A DNA stretch of 64,000 nucleotides from Devosia sp. (lineage in GTDB: Bacteria; Pseudomonadota; Alphaproteobacteria; Rhizobiales; Devosiaceae). The translations under genes and the position numbers were made by a program. The notes below the pieces were generated by a model. That model had not been told where the DNA came from, did no database searches, and saw only the letters and a list, made by a program, of their open reading frames with translations. The stretch is from positions 1 to 64,000 of the forward strand of contig NZ_JAQGJV010000003.1 of NCBI RefSeq assembly GCF_028290435.1, written 5' to 3'. This document shows, piece by piece, positions 44,085 through 54,284 of the stretch. Positions within the stretch are counted from its first letter, which is position 1, and every line of letters starts with the position of its first letter.

Positions 44085-44216
44085 TTCCCCCTCACTCGGC
44101 CTCCGCTTCGCTCGGCCACCCTCTCCCCGATGGGGAGAGGAATTCTGGGAGCATGGTGCTTCCTATTCTTCTCCCCGTCGGGGAGAAGGTGGCGCGTAGC
44201 GCCGGATGAGGGGGAA
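44085..44216. repeat. Double-hairpin repeat, family B
   Basis: Outer arms TTCCCCCTCACTCGGC and GCCGGATGAGGGGGAA enclose two hairpins, CTCTCCCCGATGGGGAGAG and TTCTCCCCGTCGGGGAGAA. It lies between the LysE gene and gyrA. The design resembles family A, but the sequence differs. Confidence 0.8.
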
Positions 44217-44232
44217 TCTCACCCAAGAAGAA

Positions 44233-44248
44233 GGGCGCCGGAGCGCCC
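44233..44248 (-). terminator. Intrinsic terminator of gyrA
   Basis: GGGCGC/GCGCCC stem with 4-base loop lies 11 bases past the gyrA stop; on the minus strand it is followed by TTCTTCTT. Confidence 0.78.
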
Positions 44249-44258
44249 CTCAAATTCC

Positions 44259-47072
44259 TCAATCAGCTGCCGGTTCATCCGGTGCGTCAGGCGCCTCCGG
44301 ACCATCCGAACCGTCCGGCGCATCGGGCGTATCGACTGCCTCGGGGGCATCGCCCTCTTCGTCGTCCTCGGGCTCGCTGATGCGTTCCACCGAGACCACC
44401 TTTTCGTCCTCGGCGGTATCGAACACGATGACGCCCTGGCTGCCGCGCGAGACGATGCGGATCGGCTTCTTGCCCTCGACGGGCATGCGGGTCATCTGGC
44501 CCTTGTCGGTGACCAGCATGATCTGGTCCTCGTCAGCCACCGGGAAGGAAGCGATCAGCTTGCCGTTACGCTTGTTGACGGCCATGGCGGTGATGCCTTT
44601 GCCGCCGCGCCCGGTGATGCGGTATTCGTGGCTCGACGTGCGCTTGCCATAGCCGTTTTCCGAGATTGTCAGGATGAACTGCTCGGCTTCGCTCATCGCG
44701 ACATAGCGGTCCTGGCCCAATTCGCCCGCGACCACCGCCTCTTCGGCATCGTCGGTCGCGTTCTCTTCGCTATCGCCTTCGCCACGCACCGCGCGGCTCA
44801 TCTTGAGATAGGCGACCCGCTCTTCGGACACAGCGTCGAAGTGCCGGATGATCGCCATCGAGATGACGATATCGCCTTCGGCCAGCTGGATGCCGCGCAC
44901 GCCGGTGGAGTCGCGGCCCTTGAAGACGCGCACTTCATCGACCTGGAAGCGGATCGCCTGGCCCTGGGCGGTGGTCAGCAGCACGTCGTCGGCGGCCGAG
45001 CAGGTATCGACGCCGATAATGCCGTCGCCCTCGTCCAGCTTCATGGCGATCTTGCCGTTCTGGCGCACTTCGACGAAGTCGGCCAGCGAGTTGCGGCGCA
45101 CCGTGCCGCGATCGGTGGCGAACATGATGTCGAGATCGGCCCAGGTGCCTTCATCCTCGGGCATGGGCATGATCGAGGTGATGCGCTCGCCCTGCTCCAG
45201 CGGCAGGATATTGATCAGCGCCTTGCCACGGGCATTGGCGGCCGCCAAAGGCAGGCGCCAGACCTTGAGCTTGTAGACAATGCCACGGCTGGTGAAGAAC
45301 AGGATCGGCGTGTGTGTATTGGCGACGAACAGGCGGCTGACGAAATCCTCGTCGCGCGTGGCCATACCCGAACGGCCCTTGCCACCGCGGTTCTGCGCCC
45401 GATAAGTCGAGAGCGGTACGCGCTTGATGTAACCGCCATGGGTCACGGTGACGACCATATCCTCGCGGGCGATCAGGTCTTCGTCCTCGAAATCGGCGGC
45501 GCTATCGGTGATTTCGGTCTTGCGCGGCGTACCATACTGATCGCGGATCGAGGTCAACTCGTCGCGGATGATGGTGATCACCCGCTCGCGCGAGCGCAGG
45601 ATATCGAGATAGTCGGCGATTTCGGTGCCCAAGCCATTGAGTTCGTCGCCGATTTCGTCACGACCCAGCGCGGTCAAACGCGCCAGACGCAGTTCGAGAA
45701 TGGCGCGAGCCTGTTCCTCGGACAGGTTGAACGTGCCGTCTTCGTTGATGCGATGGCGCGGATCGTCGATCAGCGCGATCAGCGGCGCGACGTCGCTGGC
45801 AGGCCAGCGGCGGGTCATCAACTGCTCGCGTGCCGTCGCCGGATCGGGCGCGGTACGGATCAGGGCGATGACTTCGTCGATATTGGCCACAGCCACAGCC
45901 AGGCCGACCAGGATATGGGCGCGGTCACGCGCCTTGTTGAGCATGAACCGGGCGCGGCGCGTCACCACTTCCTCGCGGAAGGCGATGAAGGCCACGAGGA
46001 TTTCCATCAGGTTCATCAGCTGCGGCTTGCCGCCGTTCAGCGCCACGAAATTGCAGCCGAACGAGGATTGCAGCGGCGTGAACCGATAGAGCTGGTTCAG
46101 CACGACATCGGGCAGCGCATCGCGCTTGATCTCGATGACCACGCGCATGCCCTCGCGCGAAGATTCGTCGCGCATGTCGGCGATGCCTTCGATGCGTTTT
46201 TCGCGCACAAGATCGGCGATCTTCTCGACCATCAGCGCCTTGTTCACCTGATACGGCAATTCGGTGATGATGAGCGCTTCGCGCTCCTTGCGGATTTCCT
46301 CGATGGCGACACGACCGCGCATCATCACGCCGCCGCGGCCGGTCTCGTAGGCCGAGCGGATGCCGTGGCGGCCCAGGATAATGCCGCCGGTGGGGAAATC
46401 GGGGCCGGGCATGACGGCCATCAGGTCTTCGGTGGTCACATGCTGCTGGTCGAGCACCAGCAGCGTGGCCTCGATGACCTCGGCGAGGTTATGGGTCGGG
46501 ATATTGGTGGCCATGCCCACGGCGATGCCGCCGCCGCCATTGACCAGCATATTGGGAAACCGCGCCGGCAGCACGACGGGCTCGTGCTCGGAGCCGTCAT
46601 AGTTGTCGCGGAAATCGACGGTGTCCTTGTCCAGATCGTCGAGCAGGTTACCGGTGATGCGCTGCATGCGCACTTCGGTGTACCGCATCGCCGCTGGCAT
46701 ATCGCCGTCGACAGAGCCGAAATTGCCCTGCCCTTCGATCAGCAACTGCCCCATGGAAAAGTCCTGGGCCATGCGGACCAGCGCCATGTAGACCGATTGA
46801 TCGCCATGCGGGTGATACTTACCGATCACGTCGCCGACCACACGCGCCGACTTGCGATAGGGCTTGTTCCACTCGTAGCCATTCTCGCTCATGGAGAACA
46901 GGATACGGCGATGCACGGGCTTGAGACCATCGCGCACATCGGGCAGCGCCCGGCTCACGATCACGCTCATGGCGTAATCGAGATAGGATTTGCGCATCTC
47001 GTCGGTGATCGAAATCAGCGTAATATCGGACGGCGGCAGCGCGCCGGCCCCGTCATCGGGCGTATCTGTCAC
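44259..47072 (-). CDS. gyrA: DNA gyrase subunit A
   Basis: A 937-residue type II topoisomerase subunit. It has the catalytic Tyr in [20 protein letters not shown], and the GyrA-box QNRGGKG that distinguishes GyrA from ParC. The quinolone-contact region reads [17 protein letters not shown], placing Gln at E. coli Ser83 and Met at Asp87. The C-terminus is an acidic Asp/Pro-rich tail of about 38 residues. The GTG at 47072 starts a family-like VTDTP...[15 protein letters not shown]; an ATG 21 codons upstream would lie over a TTGGCA/TATATA promoter-like stretch and is less likely. Confidence 0.95.
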   Translation of the reverse strand: MTDTPDDGAGALPPSDITLISITDEMRKSYLDYAMSVIVSRALPDVRDGLKPVHRRILFSMSENGYEWNKPYRKSARVVGDVIGKYHPHGDQSVYMALVRMAQDFSMGQLLIEGQGNFGSVDGDMPAAMRYTEVRMQRITGNLLDDLDKDTVDFRDNYDGSEHEPVVLPARFPNMLVNGGGGIAVGMATNIPTHNLAEVIEATLLVLDQQHVTTEDLMAVMPGPDFPTGGIILGRHGIRSAYETGRGGVMMRGRVAIEEIRKEREALIITELPYQVNKALMVEKIADLVREKRIEGIADMRDESSREGMRVVIEIKRDALPDVVLNQLYRFTPLQSSFGCNFVALNGGKPQLMNLMEILVAFIAFREEVVTRRARFMLNKARDRAHILVGLAVAVANIDEVIALIRTAPDPATAREQLMTRRWPASDVAPLIALIDDPRHRINEDGTFNLSEEQARAILELRLARLTALGRDEIGDELNGLGTEIADYLDILRSRERVITIIRDELTSIRDQYGTPRKTEITDSAADFEDEDLIAREDMVVTVTHGGYIKRVPLSTYRAQNRGGKGRSGMATRDEDFVSRLFVANTHTPILFFTSRGIVYKLKVWRLPLAAANARGKALINILPLEQGERITSIMPMPEDEGTWADLDIMFATDRGTVRRNSLADFVEVRQNGKIAMKLDEGDGIIGVDTCSAADDVLLTTAQGQAIRFQVDEVRVFKGRDSTGVRGIQLAEGDIVISMAIIRHFDAVSEERVAYLKMSRAVRGEGDSEENATDDAEEAVVAGELGQDRYVAMSEAEQFILTISENGYGKRTSSHEYRITGRGGKGITAMAVNKRNGKLIASFPVADEDQIMLVTDKGQMTRMPVEGKKPIRIVSRGSQGVIVFDTAEDEKVVSVERISEPEDDEEGDAPEAVDTPDAPDGSDGPEAPDAPDEPAAD

Positions 47073-47197
47073 TGGGGTGATTCTATGTTGTTCGAACTGG
47101 CTATTTATATAGGCGATTATGGGCAGGAATGCCAATTTTCGAGGCCGTCAGCCTGTGGATAGGCATCCCTGCAAGTCCATCTCCGGAAAACGCCGCC

Positions 47198-48391
47198 TTA
47201 CGTCGCTGGAGCCGTGGCCGGCTTGTTGAATCGCAAGCCGAGCACCAGCGGCACGATCATCACGTAAACCACGACGACCGAGAGCCAGATCGCGCCGGGC
47301 CACTCCTCGCGGAACACGAAATAAAGGCTCGAGAACGCCAGCGGCGCGATGATCGAAGACAGGCTCACCGCCGATTGCAGCACGCCCTGGAACTGTCCCT
47401 GCTGGCTCTCGTCGACCTGCCGCGTCGCCAGCGATTGCAGCGCCGGCACGCCGATACCACCCAGCACCATGATCGGCATGATGGCGAAGACCACCCAGCC
47501 GTCATGGGCGAAGGCCAGCACGATCAGCGCAACCGAGGCGCCGGCGATCCCGGTCAGGATGGCGCCGCGCTCGCCGAGCAGCTTGACCGCCGGGCCGGGC
47601 AGGAAGGCCTGCGCCAGCGTCTGGCAGACGCCATAGGCACCGAGCGATAGCCCGATCCACAGCCCGTTCCAGCCGAACGCGTCATTGCCCCACAGCGCCC
47701 AGCAAGTGCCGTAGACTTCGCCGGTGCCGCTGAAGATGAAGAAGATCAGCACGATCGGCAGCAGACTCTTCAGCGAAAACACCCAGCGCAGCGGCCGCAG
47801 CGGGTTGAGCGCTGAGAAGGCGATTTTCTCGCGGGTCGGGGTCCGCGACTCCGGCAGCATGAAGAAAGCGAGCAGCAGGTTGGCCCCGTTCAGCACGGCC
47901 GCCGCGATGAACGGCAGCCGCACCCAATAGTCGCCCAGCAGGCCGCCGAGAACCGGCCCGATGATGAAGCCGATGCCGAACATGGCGTTGAGCAGCCCGA
48001 AGCGGCGCGCCCGCTTGTCCTCGGGGGAAATGTCGGTGATGTAGGCCGCCGCGACGGAGGTATTGGCGCTGGTCAGGCCGGCAATGGCGCGCCCGAGCAG
48101 CAGCAGCCAGAGACTGGGTGCAAAGGCGAGGAACAGGTAATTGACGGCCGCCCCGGCCAGCGAGATCAGCAGTACCGGGCGGCGCCCCAGCCGGTCGCTG
48201 AGCGAGCCGAGCACGGGCGCGAAAATGAACTGCATGGCCGCATAGAGGGCCGTCATGATGCCGATATAGGTCGCCACGTTGCCGGCGTGGGTCACCTCGG
48301 CCAGCAGCGTTGGCAGGATGGGAAAGATAAGGCCGATGCCCACTGCATCGAGGACAATGGCAGTGTAGATGACGACAAGTGGTTTGTTCAT
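47198..48391 (-). CDS. TetA-like MFS drug efflux transporter
   Basis: A 397-residue 12-helix antiporter. MNKPLVVIYTAIVLDAVGIG and FAPVLGSLSDRLGRRPVLLIS match the TetA-type start and motif A; GRAIAGLTSANTSVAAAYI and FGLLNAMFGIGFIIGPVLGG are motif C-like. No divergent tetR accompanies it, so it is better called a chromosomal TetA-family pump than a proven tetracycline determinant. The gap 48392-48651 contains a 7-bp inverted repeat GTGGTCG...CGACCAC (48588-48615) of unknown role and no gene. Confidence 0.87.
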   Translation of the reverse strand: MNKPLVVIYTAIVLDAVGIGLIFPILPTLLAEVTHAGNVATYIGIMTALYAAMQFIFAPVLGSLSDRLGRRPVLLISLAGAAVNYLFLAFAPSLWLLLLGRAIAGLTSANTSVAAAYITDISPEDKRARRFGLLNAMFGIGFIIGPVLGGLLGDYWVRLPFIAAAVLNGANLLLAFFMLPESRTPTREKIAFSALNPLRPLRWVFSLKSLLPIVLIFFIFSGTGEVYGTCWALWGNDAFGWNGLWIGLSLGAYGVCQTLAQAFLPGPAVKLLGERGAILTGIAGASVALIVLAFAHDGWVVFAIMPIMVLGGIGVPALQSLATRQVDESQQGQFQGVLQSAVSLSSIIAPLAFSSLYFVFREEWPGAIWLSVVVVYVMIVPLVLGLRFNKPATAPAT

Positions 48392-48651
48392 GGCGTGTTT
48401 CCGGTCGGCACGGACATGCAGCGCCGAACGGCGCCGATGGCGTGCGATGAGGCCTGATCGATGTCAGGCATGGGGATTTTGGAAACGCTGGCCGACCATG
48501 CCAAAAGGCGCATGGAGGGCGTGTGCTTGACCGCCTGGACGACTATTCGTCCACCTGTTTACTCCGCCACTAAGCGGATCAAGGGAAGTGGTCGCTTTTC
48601 GCGATAACCGACCACATACGCCCGGCGAAAGGATGCCGCAAGCCATTTTAC

Positions 48652-49458
48652 TCAGGACGGCGCGGTGACGATGCGCTCGAGGGTGTCGTGGTGCTTGACC
48701 ATCCACGCGGCACTGCGGGCTCGCCAGGTCACGGCCCATAACGGCGTTGGGTCGGTGCTGTCCGGCGTGACCTTTGCTTCTACGGCTTCATTGGCGGCGC
48801 TGCGGATGGCGAAGTCCCGCATCTCGCCAACGAACCCCAGGCGACGGGACCGTGGCAACTCATAGCCATCGAGCAGCATCTTCGCCTGCCGCCCCCTGGC
48901 CTCCGCGGAGCCCAGCCCGAGAACCTCTGCCAGGTCGTCATCGAAGAGCAGCGCATTGAGCCAGCAGGCCTGCGCCAGCTCGATGATCGGATCGACCGGC
49001 CCAGCTTCTTCCCAATCTATCAAAGCGACCGGCAACCGCTCTCGCGCGATGATATTCCATGCGCCGGTGTCACAATGGCCGATGACGCTGGGCTGGCCGA
49101 GGTCTCGCCCGAACCACGGCCGCCATAGGGCATTGGCCGGGGGCACAAATGATGTCGAGGCGATGTGCAGTTTCCTGAGCATCTCGCCTAACACCGGCAA
49201 TGCGCTGTCGTCCCACGGGCTGGGGTGGATGCTCTCGCCTTCGACAAAGGTGAGCATCTCGCGCCCGTGTTCATCAAAGCCTTCGCCGATGAGACGCGGG
49301 GCGTACTCGAACCCTTCCTGCTCCAAGTGTCGCAGCAGGGCCGCCGTGGTTGTCGACCATGGCGCGGCCTGCCGAAACACCACATCTCCCAGTCGGGTGA
49401 CGGTCGACCGGCCGCCAACCAGCGACAACTCGTCGGTAGGATTATCTTGCTCTGTCAT
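48652..49458 (-). CDS. Aminoglycoside phosphotransferase (APH)-fold kinase
   Basis: A 268-residue small-molecule kinase. The Brenner-type motif SVIGHCDTGAWNIIA (HxDxxxxN) and metal-binding ALIDWEEAGPVDPI are present. Its substrate could be an antibiotic, homoserine or choline-type compound; the sequence does not decide. It lies upstream of the TetA-like pump in the same direction. Confidence 0.85.
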   Translation of the reverse strand: MTEQDNPTDELSLVGGRSTVTRLGDVVFRQAAPWSTTTAALLRHLEQEGFEYAPRLIGEGFDEHGREMLTFVEGESIHPSPWDDSALPVLGEMLRKLHIASTSFVPPANALWRPWFGRDLGQPSVIGHCDTGAWNIIARERLPVALIDWEEAGPVDPIIELAQACWLNALLFDDDLAEVLGLGSAEARGRQAKMLLDGYELPRSRRLGFVGEMRDFAIRSAANEAVEAKVTPDSTDPTPLWAVTWRARSAAWMVKHHDTLERIVTAPS

Positions 49459-49523
49459 GACGCCATTGTGGGGCAGCGCATGCAGAAATCAAGATTCTTG
49501 CCGGTCTCGACCAGCGGGTTGGC

Positions 49524-49934
49524 TTACGCCCCTGCCCCGTCATACTCCGCCCGTGCCACGTCGATATCGGGATGGTTTGCATTGGCCCAACGGATCAAAT
49601 GCCCGAACGGCACGATGATGGATTGCCCCATCGGCGTCAGGCGGTATTCCACCGAGGGCGGCTTGGTATCGAACACCTGACGCGAGACCATGCCGTCGCG
49701 CTGCAGGTCGCGCAGGGTCTGGGTCAGCATTTTCTGGGAAATGTCGGGCACGTCGCGCTTGAGCTGGTTGAAGCGGCGCGGGCCGGTTGCCAGGGTCATC
49801 ACCAGCAGCATGCTCCATTTGTCGCTGATCTTGTCGAGCACGCCGCGGACGGGGCACTCCATATCGAAGGGCGTGTCGGCCGAAGCCTCGATCCATTGAT
49901 TGATGATAGTGTCTTCGTCGAGCCGATCAAGCAT
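49524..49934 (-). CDS. HxlR family transcriptional regulator
   Basis: A 136-residue winged-helix protein: [46 protein letters not shown]-type order, with the single N-terminal Cys typical of redox- or electrophile-sensing HxlR members. It faces the QorB-like gene divergently, like ytfH/ytfG in E. coli. The shared gap (49935-50078) has repeated ACTCTC-type words and AGGTTACCT but no proven operator. Confidence 0.92.
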   Translation of the reverse strand: MLDRLDEDTIINQWIEASADTPFDMECPVRGVLDKISDKWSMLLVMTLATGPRRFNQLKRDVPDISQKMLTQTLRDLQRDGMVSRQVFDTKPPSVEYRLTPMGQSIIVPFGHLIRWANANHPDIDVARAEYDGAGA

Positions 49935-50078
49935 AGGTTACCTCAAGGTGCGCTTATGCGCTCAAAGTGCCTCCTTTCGCCGCGCGCCGACGTGTCCTAG
50001 ATAGCACTCTCCAATCGATACTTACTCTCTGGCGGAGCCTTCCGCAAGGCAGGGGATCGACCAACACGGAGTGAGACT

Positions 50079-50963
50079 ATGAGCGATTTCAAGAACCAGA
50101 CCCTGCTGGTAACCGGTGCGTCGGGCCATTTCGGGCGGCTGGCGGTCGATGAACTGCTGGCGCGCGGCGCGACCAAGGTCGTCGCAGGTACACGCGATCC
50201 GGCCAAGCTAGCGAATCTGGCGGCCAAAGGCGTCAAGGTCGTGGCGCTGGATTTCGATGACAAGGCAAGCCTGGCGAGCGCCTTCGCCGGCGTCGACCGG
50301 GTGCTGATGATCAGCACCGATACCGTCGGCAGGCGCACCGAACAGCAGCGGGCAGCGGTTGCGGCGGCGGAAGCGGCTGGCGTCAAGCATGTGGTCTATA
50401 CGTCGGCTCCGACACCGCGCCCGAACCCCGAAGGCGGCGCCGGCATCGAACACTTCTGGACCGAGCAGGCACTGGCGGCGTCGGGCATGGATTGGACCTT
50501 CCTGCGCAATCATCTCTACACCGATTTCATCGTCTCGATGAGTGCCGCGCCGGCCCTGGCATCAGGGCAATGGTTCGATGCGACGGGCGGCCGCGCCCGC
50601 GCCTATGTCACGCGCGCCGATACGGCCCGCGCCGCTGCGGGCGCACTGCTGCAGGCCGAAGGTCGCACCATCTATGACGTTACCGGCCCCGGTGCGGTTA
50701 CGCAGGAAGAAGTGGCGGCATTGCTGGCGGCGGCTGCGGGCAAGCCAATCACCCGTGTCGGCCTGACCGCCGAACAACTCAAGGGCGGCCTGGTGGCGGC
50801 GCATGTTCCCGCATTCATGGCCGAGCTTCTGGTGGCGTTCGACACCGATGCCGCCGCGGGCTTCCACGATATCGTCATGGACACGGTCGAGCGCTTCTCC
50901 GGGCGTGCGCCGCAATCGGTAGCGTCGTACATCGCCGAGAACGCCGCCGCTCTCAAGGCCTGA
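50079..50963 (+). CDS. NmrA-like NAD(P)H:quinone oxidoreductase (QorB type)
   Basis: A 294-residue atypical SDR. NAD(P) loop LLVTGASGHFGRLAVDELLARG, then VVAGTRDPAKLANLAAKGV and VKHVVYTSAP; the substrate loop holds FWTEQALAASGMDWTFLRN. It resembles E. coli QorB/YtfG, which reduces quinones. GGAGTGAG precedes the ATG. The divergent HxlR regulator probably controls it. Confidence 0.88.
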   Translation: MSDFKNQTLLVTGASGHFGRLAVDELLARGATKVVAGTRDPAKLANLAAKGVKVVALDFDDKASLASAFAGVDRVLMISTDTVGRRTEQQRAAVAAAEAAGVKHVVYTSAPTPRPNPEGGAGIEHFWTEQALAASGMDWTFLRNHLYTDFIVSMSAAPALASGQWFDATGGRARAYVTRADTARAAAGALLQAEGRTIYDVTGPGAVTQEEVAALLAAAAGKPITRVGLTAEQLKGGLVAAHVPAFMAELLVAFDTDAAAGFHDIVMDTVERFSGRAPQSVASYIAENAAALKA

Positions 50964-51123
50964 GTTCAGACCGCCAATACTACGCCTCGCAAGACGTCGA
51001 TGGGCAGCAGTACATGCATTATTGTTACTAACTGTTGTCCATCGCCGCCGCCCGCTAGACGAAACCCCAGTGACACCGTAGGAATCGCGCCACTTTGTCG
51101 CGGTTACTGCGGAGTCGGGTCGG

Positions 51124-53547
51124 TTGGCTGGGTTTGGCTTCAAGCGCCTGTGGGCGCACTTCACCTATGATCGCTCCATCGGCTTTGGCCTCGAATATAT
51201 CGGGCTGACCACACTGCGCTATCCGCGAGCCATCGCCATCGCGGTGCTGCTGTTCTCGATCCTGTGTTTTTCCCAACTGCCCAAGGCCAGTGTCGATGGC
51301 GACCTGCTGCGCGTCTATGCAGATTCGGGCGAGCACTACGACGCCTACAAGCGTCTTGCCGACACGTTTGGCACGTTTGAAAACGACATCTATGTGCTGG
51401 TCAATTCACCCAAGCTGACCGACCCGGTCGTCCTCGAACAGGTTCGCAATCTGGCGTTCGACCTGGAACTTAACGACTACGCTGTCGGCACCATGTCGCC
51501 GTTCACGCTGCGCAAGCCGAATGGTAGTGGCGGTACCGTGCCCTCCGTGCCCGAGGGCATGACCGACTTTTCGCAGGTTGCTCTGGCGCTGACCGACCTG
51601 CAGCAGAACGACCCGATGATGCGCAATCTCATCACCCCGGACCTGACCGGCGTGGTGCTGATTATGTTCCCTAATCCGTGCCAGTTGAGCCTGCATCCGC
51701 AGACGACCTGCGACGCGGATAGCCTACTGCCGCCAGAGCAGCGCAGCACCAAAGCGATGATCGCGTCGCTGCGCGAGACCATCGCACCCTATCAGTCGGC
51801 AGACCTGACAGTGGAACTCACCGGCCCGCCGGTGTGGACCTCCGAAATGCTCAATGCCGCCGTCGACGACCAGGTCAAATTCACCGTCTGGGGCTTTGGG
51901 CTCGGTGCGCTGATCGCGCTGCTGGCGCTACGCTCTTTGGTCGGCGCGCTGATCGTCGCCGCCACGCCATTCCTCGCCGTGATGTGGACCATGGGCATGG
52001 TGCTACTGTTCTTCGGTTCGTTTTCGTTCCTCACCATTATCGTGACCACTCTGGTGCTGGTGATTTCGTTCGCGGAGTCGATGTTCTTTGTCTTCAACTG
52101 GCTGGCCTATTGGCGCGACGACGGCATGGAGCCCAACCAGGCCGTGGACGCCACGGTCAAGCTGGTAGGCCCCGCCACTTCGCTGACCATGCTGACCACG
52201 CTGGTCTCGTTTGCCTCGCTGTCCTTCACCTCGGGCAAGGGCATTCTGGAATTCTCCATCGCCGGCTCGCTGGGCTGTTTCCTGCTGTTCGCCTGCCTGA
52301 TGACGTTCATGCCGCTGCTGCTGAAGTTCGCCATCCGCCGCGGCTTCAGGGCCCCCAAGCGCTCCAGCCTGGTGCTGACGGCGCCCCTGCCCCTGGCCTG
52401 GTTCATCGCCCGGCGCTATGGCCGTCTGATGTCGATCATCGCTATCGTGGGCACGCTGCTGCTGCTCATCCCCTATGCGCTGATCAAGCCGCACTTTTCG
52501 TTCGAGGACTTCGTCGCCAAAGATTCCACCGCCATCTCGGCCGCCGAGGAAATCGACTCCGGTGTCGGGGGTGTCGCGCCGCTCTATATCCGCGTGCCGC
52601 TGAAGGAGAACGATCCCAATGTGGGCCCGCAGGATTTCGAGACCATCAAGAAGGTCCACGAAATCCTCGAAAGCGAGCTGGGCAAGAACAAGGTCATCTC
52701 CGCCGCCGCCATGTCGAATTACACCGATACCGGCTTCAGCCGCGAAGAGGTGCTCAACGCCGTGGGCAAGCTCAAGTCGCGCTTCGTCACCCCCGATGGC
52801 TCGGAGGCGCTGGTCACCGGCTTCATGCCGACGATCATCGATTCCGAGGATCTCAAGGCACTGGTGGAGCGCATCGATACCAAGCTGCAGCAATCTGGCG
52901 TGGAGGGGGCCGAGATTGGCGGCTTCCGCATTATGACCACCTTCGCCACCGACCAGATCGTGCGCGGCCTGCAGCTCGACCTGACCATGTCGGTGCTGGT
53001 CAACTTGGCGCTGATCGGCTTCGCCTTCCAATCGTTCCGGGTGGCGCTGGCATCGGCCATCCCTAACCTGTTCCCGGTACTAGGCACCGAGGCTTGGCTC
53101 TATTTCAGCGGCCAGGGCCTGCAACTGACCACGGTAATCGCGCTCACCATCGCCTTCGGCATCGCTGTCGACGACACGGTGCATTTCCTGTCGCATTACC
53201 TGCATTCGCGGCGCGAGGAAGGGCACAGCCATATGGAGGCGGTCAAGCACACGCTGGACCGCATCGGCGGCGCCATCGTGGCGACCACCATCATCCTGTG
53301 CTCGGGCACGGTGATCGTGGCCTTCTCCGCCCTGCCCCAAGTCGCGCTGTTCGGCACGCTGTTCGTGATCACGCTAGCGCTGGCGGTGCTGGGCGATCTG
53401 TTCATCCTGCCGTCGCTGCTGGCGGCGGGAGGCAAGTTCTTCCATCCGCTGGGCCGTTTGCGGGTGCGGACCGCCGATCACGAACCGACGCCGGACGATC
53501 CGACCGGCGACACCAAGACCGACGTGGCCCATCCCAAACAGGCGTGA
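51124..53547 (+). CDS. RND/MMPL superfamily exporter
   Basis: An 807-residue protein with two repeats of one plus five helices around large extracytoplasmic loops. The RND segments are LVISFAESMFFVFNWLAYWRDD and IAFGIAVDDTVHFLSHYLHSRREEG, with the proton-relay acidic residues in the second. MMPL-type members move lipids or hopanoids. It starts at TTG with GGAG 10 bases upstream. No partner membrane-fusion gene is adjacent. The C-terminal tail is acidic and Pro/Thr-rich. Confidence 0.88.
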   Translation: MAGFGFKRLWAHFTYDRSIGFGLEYIGLTTLRYPRAIAIAVLLFSILCFSQLPKASVDGDLLRVYADSGEHYDAYKRLADTFGTFENDIYVLVNSPKLTDPVVLEQVRNLAFDLELNDYAVGTMSPFTLRKPNGSGGTVPSVPEGMTDFSQVALALTDLQQNDPMMRNLITPDLTGVVLIMFPNPCQLSLHPQTTCDADSLLPPEQRSTKAMIASLRETIAPYQSADLTVELTGPPVWTSEMLNAAVDDQVKFTVWGFGLGALIALLALRSLVGALIVAATPFLAVMWTMGMVLLFFGSFSFLTIIVTTLVLVISFAESMFFVFNWLAYWRDDGMEPNQAVDATVKLVGPATSLTMLTTLVSFASLSFTSGKGILEFSIAGSLGCFLLFACLMTFMPLLLKFAIRRGFRAPKRSSLVLTAPLPLAWFIARRYGRLMSIIAIVGTLLLLIPYALIKPHFSFEDFVAKDSTAISAAEEIDSGVGGVAPLYIRVPLKENDPNVGPQDFETIKKVHEILESELGKNKVISAAAMSNYTDTGFSREEVLNAVGKLKSRFVTPDGSEALVTGFMPTIIDSEDLKALVERIDTKLQQSGVEGAEIGGFRIMTTFATDQIVRGLQLDLTMSVLVNLALIGFAFQSFRVALASAIPNLFPVLGTEAWLYFSGQGLQLTTVIALTIAFGIAVDDTVHFLSHYLHSRREEGHSHMEAVKHTLDRIGGAIVATTIILCSGTVIVAFSALPQVALFGTLFVITLALAVLGDLFILPSLLAAGGKFFHPLGRLRVRTADHEPTPDDPTGDTKTDVAHPKQA

Positions 53548-53698
53548 TCGTCGCCTCGCGTCAAAGCCACGGCCGGCGCGTATTTGGGGGCACCCAGTCA
53601 ATTTAAGCGGCGCGATGGTGCAATCATTGCGCGTTTGTTATCAAGTCCGGCGCAGATACAGCCGGGGGGCACACATTCTCACTTGGAGGCGTCGTCAA

Positions 53699-54226
53699 AT
53701 GACTATTTTCGGACCCCTGTCGCGGTGCATCGCGCTCGCCGGTCTGCTTGTTTCCTTGGGCGCAGCCGCGACCCCGGCCTTCGCTGCGCCGGCGGATGTG
53801 GCGCTGCTCAAATCCTATATCGGGGAATGGCGCGGCCGCGGCACCCTGACCGGCGCCGATACGGAAACCGTGGTGTGCCGCCTGTCCCTCAAGGAGGGCA
53901 ATAGCGACAAGGTCAATTACTCGGGCCGCTGCACCCTGGCTGGCACGAACCTGGCAATCAACGGCACGCTGGCCTATGTGGAGGCCAGTAAGCGCTTCGA
54001 GGCCGCGATGACCACTAATGCCACCTTCACCGGCATCGCCGTCGGCCAGAAGCGCGGCAATGGCCTCGCGTTCAACCTGCGCGAACGCGACCAGGATGAA
54101 GAAGGCAAGGAAATCAACATTTCCGCCAATATCACGCTGTCGTCCGACGCGATCAACGTGTCCTTCGAGGTGGTCTACGTCGCCACCGGCGAAAGCATGC
54201 GCGCCCAGGTGCCGTTCAGCAAATAA
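53699..54226 (+). CDS. Secreted protein of unknown function
   Basis: A 175-residue protein with a signal peptide (MTIFGPLSRCIALAGLLVSL, cleavage near PAFA-AP). The mature part contains VALLKSYIGEWRGRGTLTG, a start often seen in lipocalin-like or heme-type beta-barrels, and two Cys (VVCRLS, GRCTLA). GGAGG precedes the ATG at 53699. Function is unknown; it follows the RND exporter by 151 bases. Confidence 0.7.
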   Translation: MTIFGPLSRCIALAGLLVSLGAAATPAFAAPADVALLKSYIGEWRGRGTLTGADTETVVCRLSLKEGNSDKVNYSGRCTLAGTNLAINGTLAYVEASKRFEAAMTTNATFTGIAVGQKRGNGLAFNLRERDQDEEGKEINISANITLSSDAINVSFEVVYVATGESMRAQVPFSK

Positions 54227-54252
54227 GCATCGCCAGGCGTTAGAAATGCAAA

Positions 54253-54273
54253 CGGGCGGCCACTGGCCGCCCG
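54253..54273. terminator. Bidirectional terminator
   Basis: An 8-bp stem CGGGCGGC/GCCGCCCG with 5-base loop lies between two convergent genes (stops at 54226 and 54285). Weak T/A tracts flank it on both sides. Confidence 0.6.
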
Positions 54274-54284
54274 AATTGTTGAAA

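Noticed and set aside
44055-47162. 1035-codon open frame on the plus strand
   Set aside because: It is exactly antisense to gyrA, His/Asp/Arg-rich and without any family motif; it arises from GC-rich third positions.
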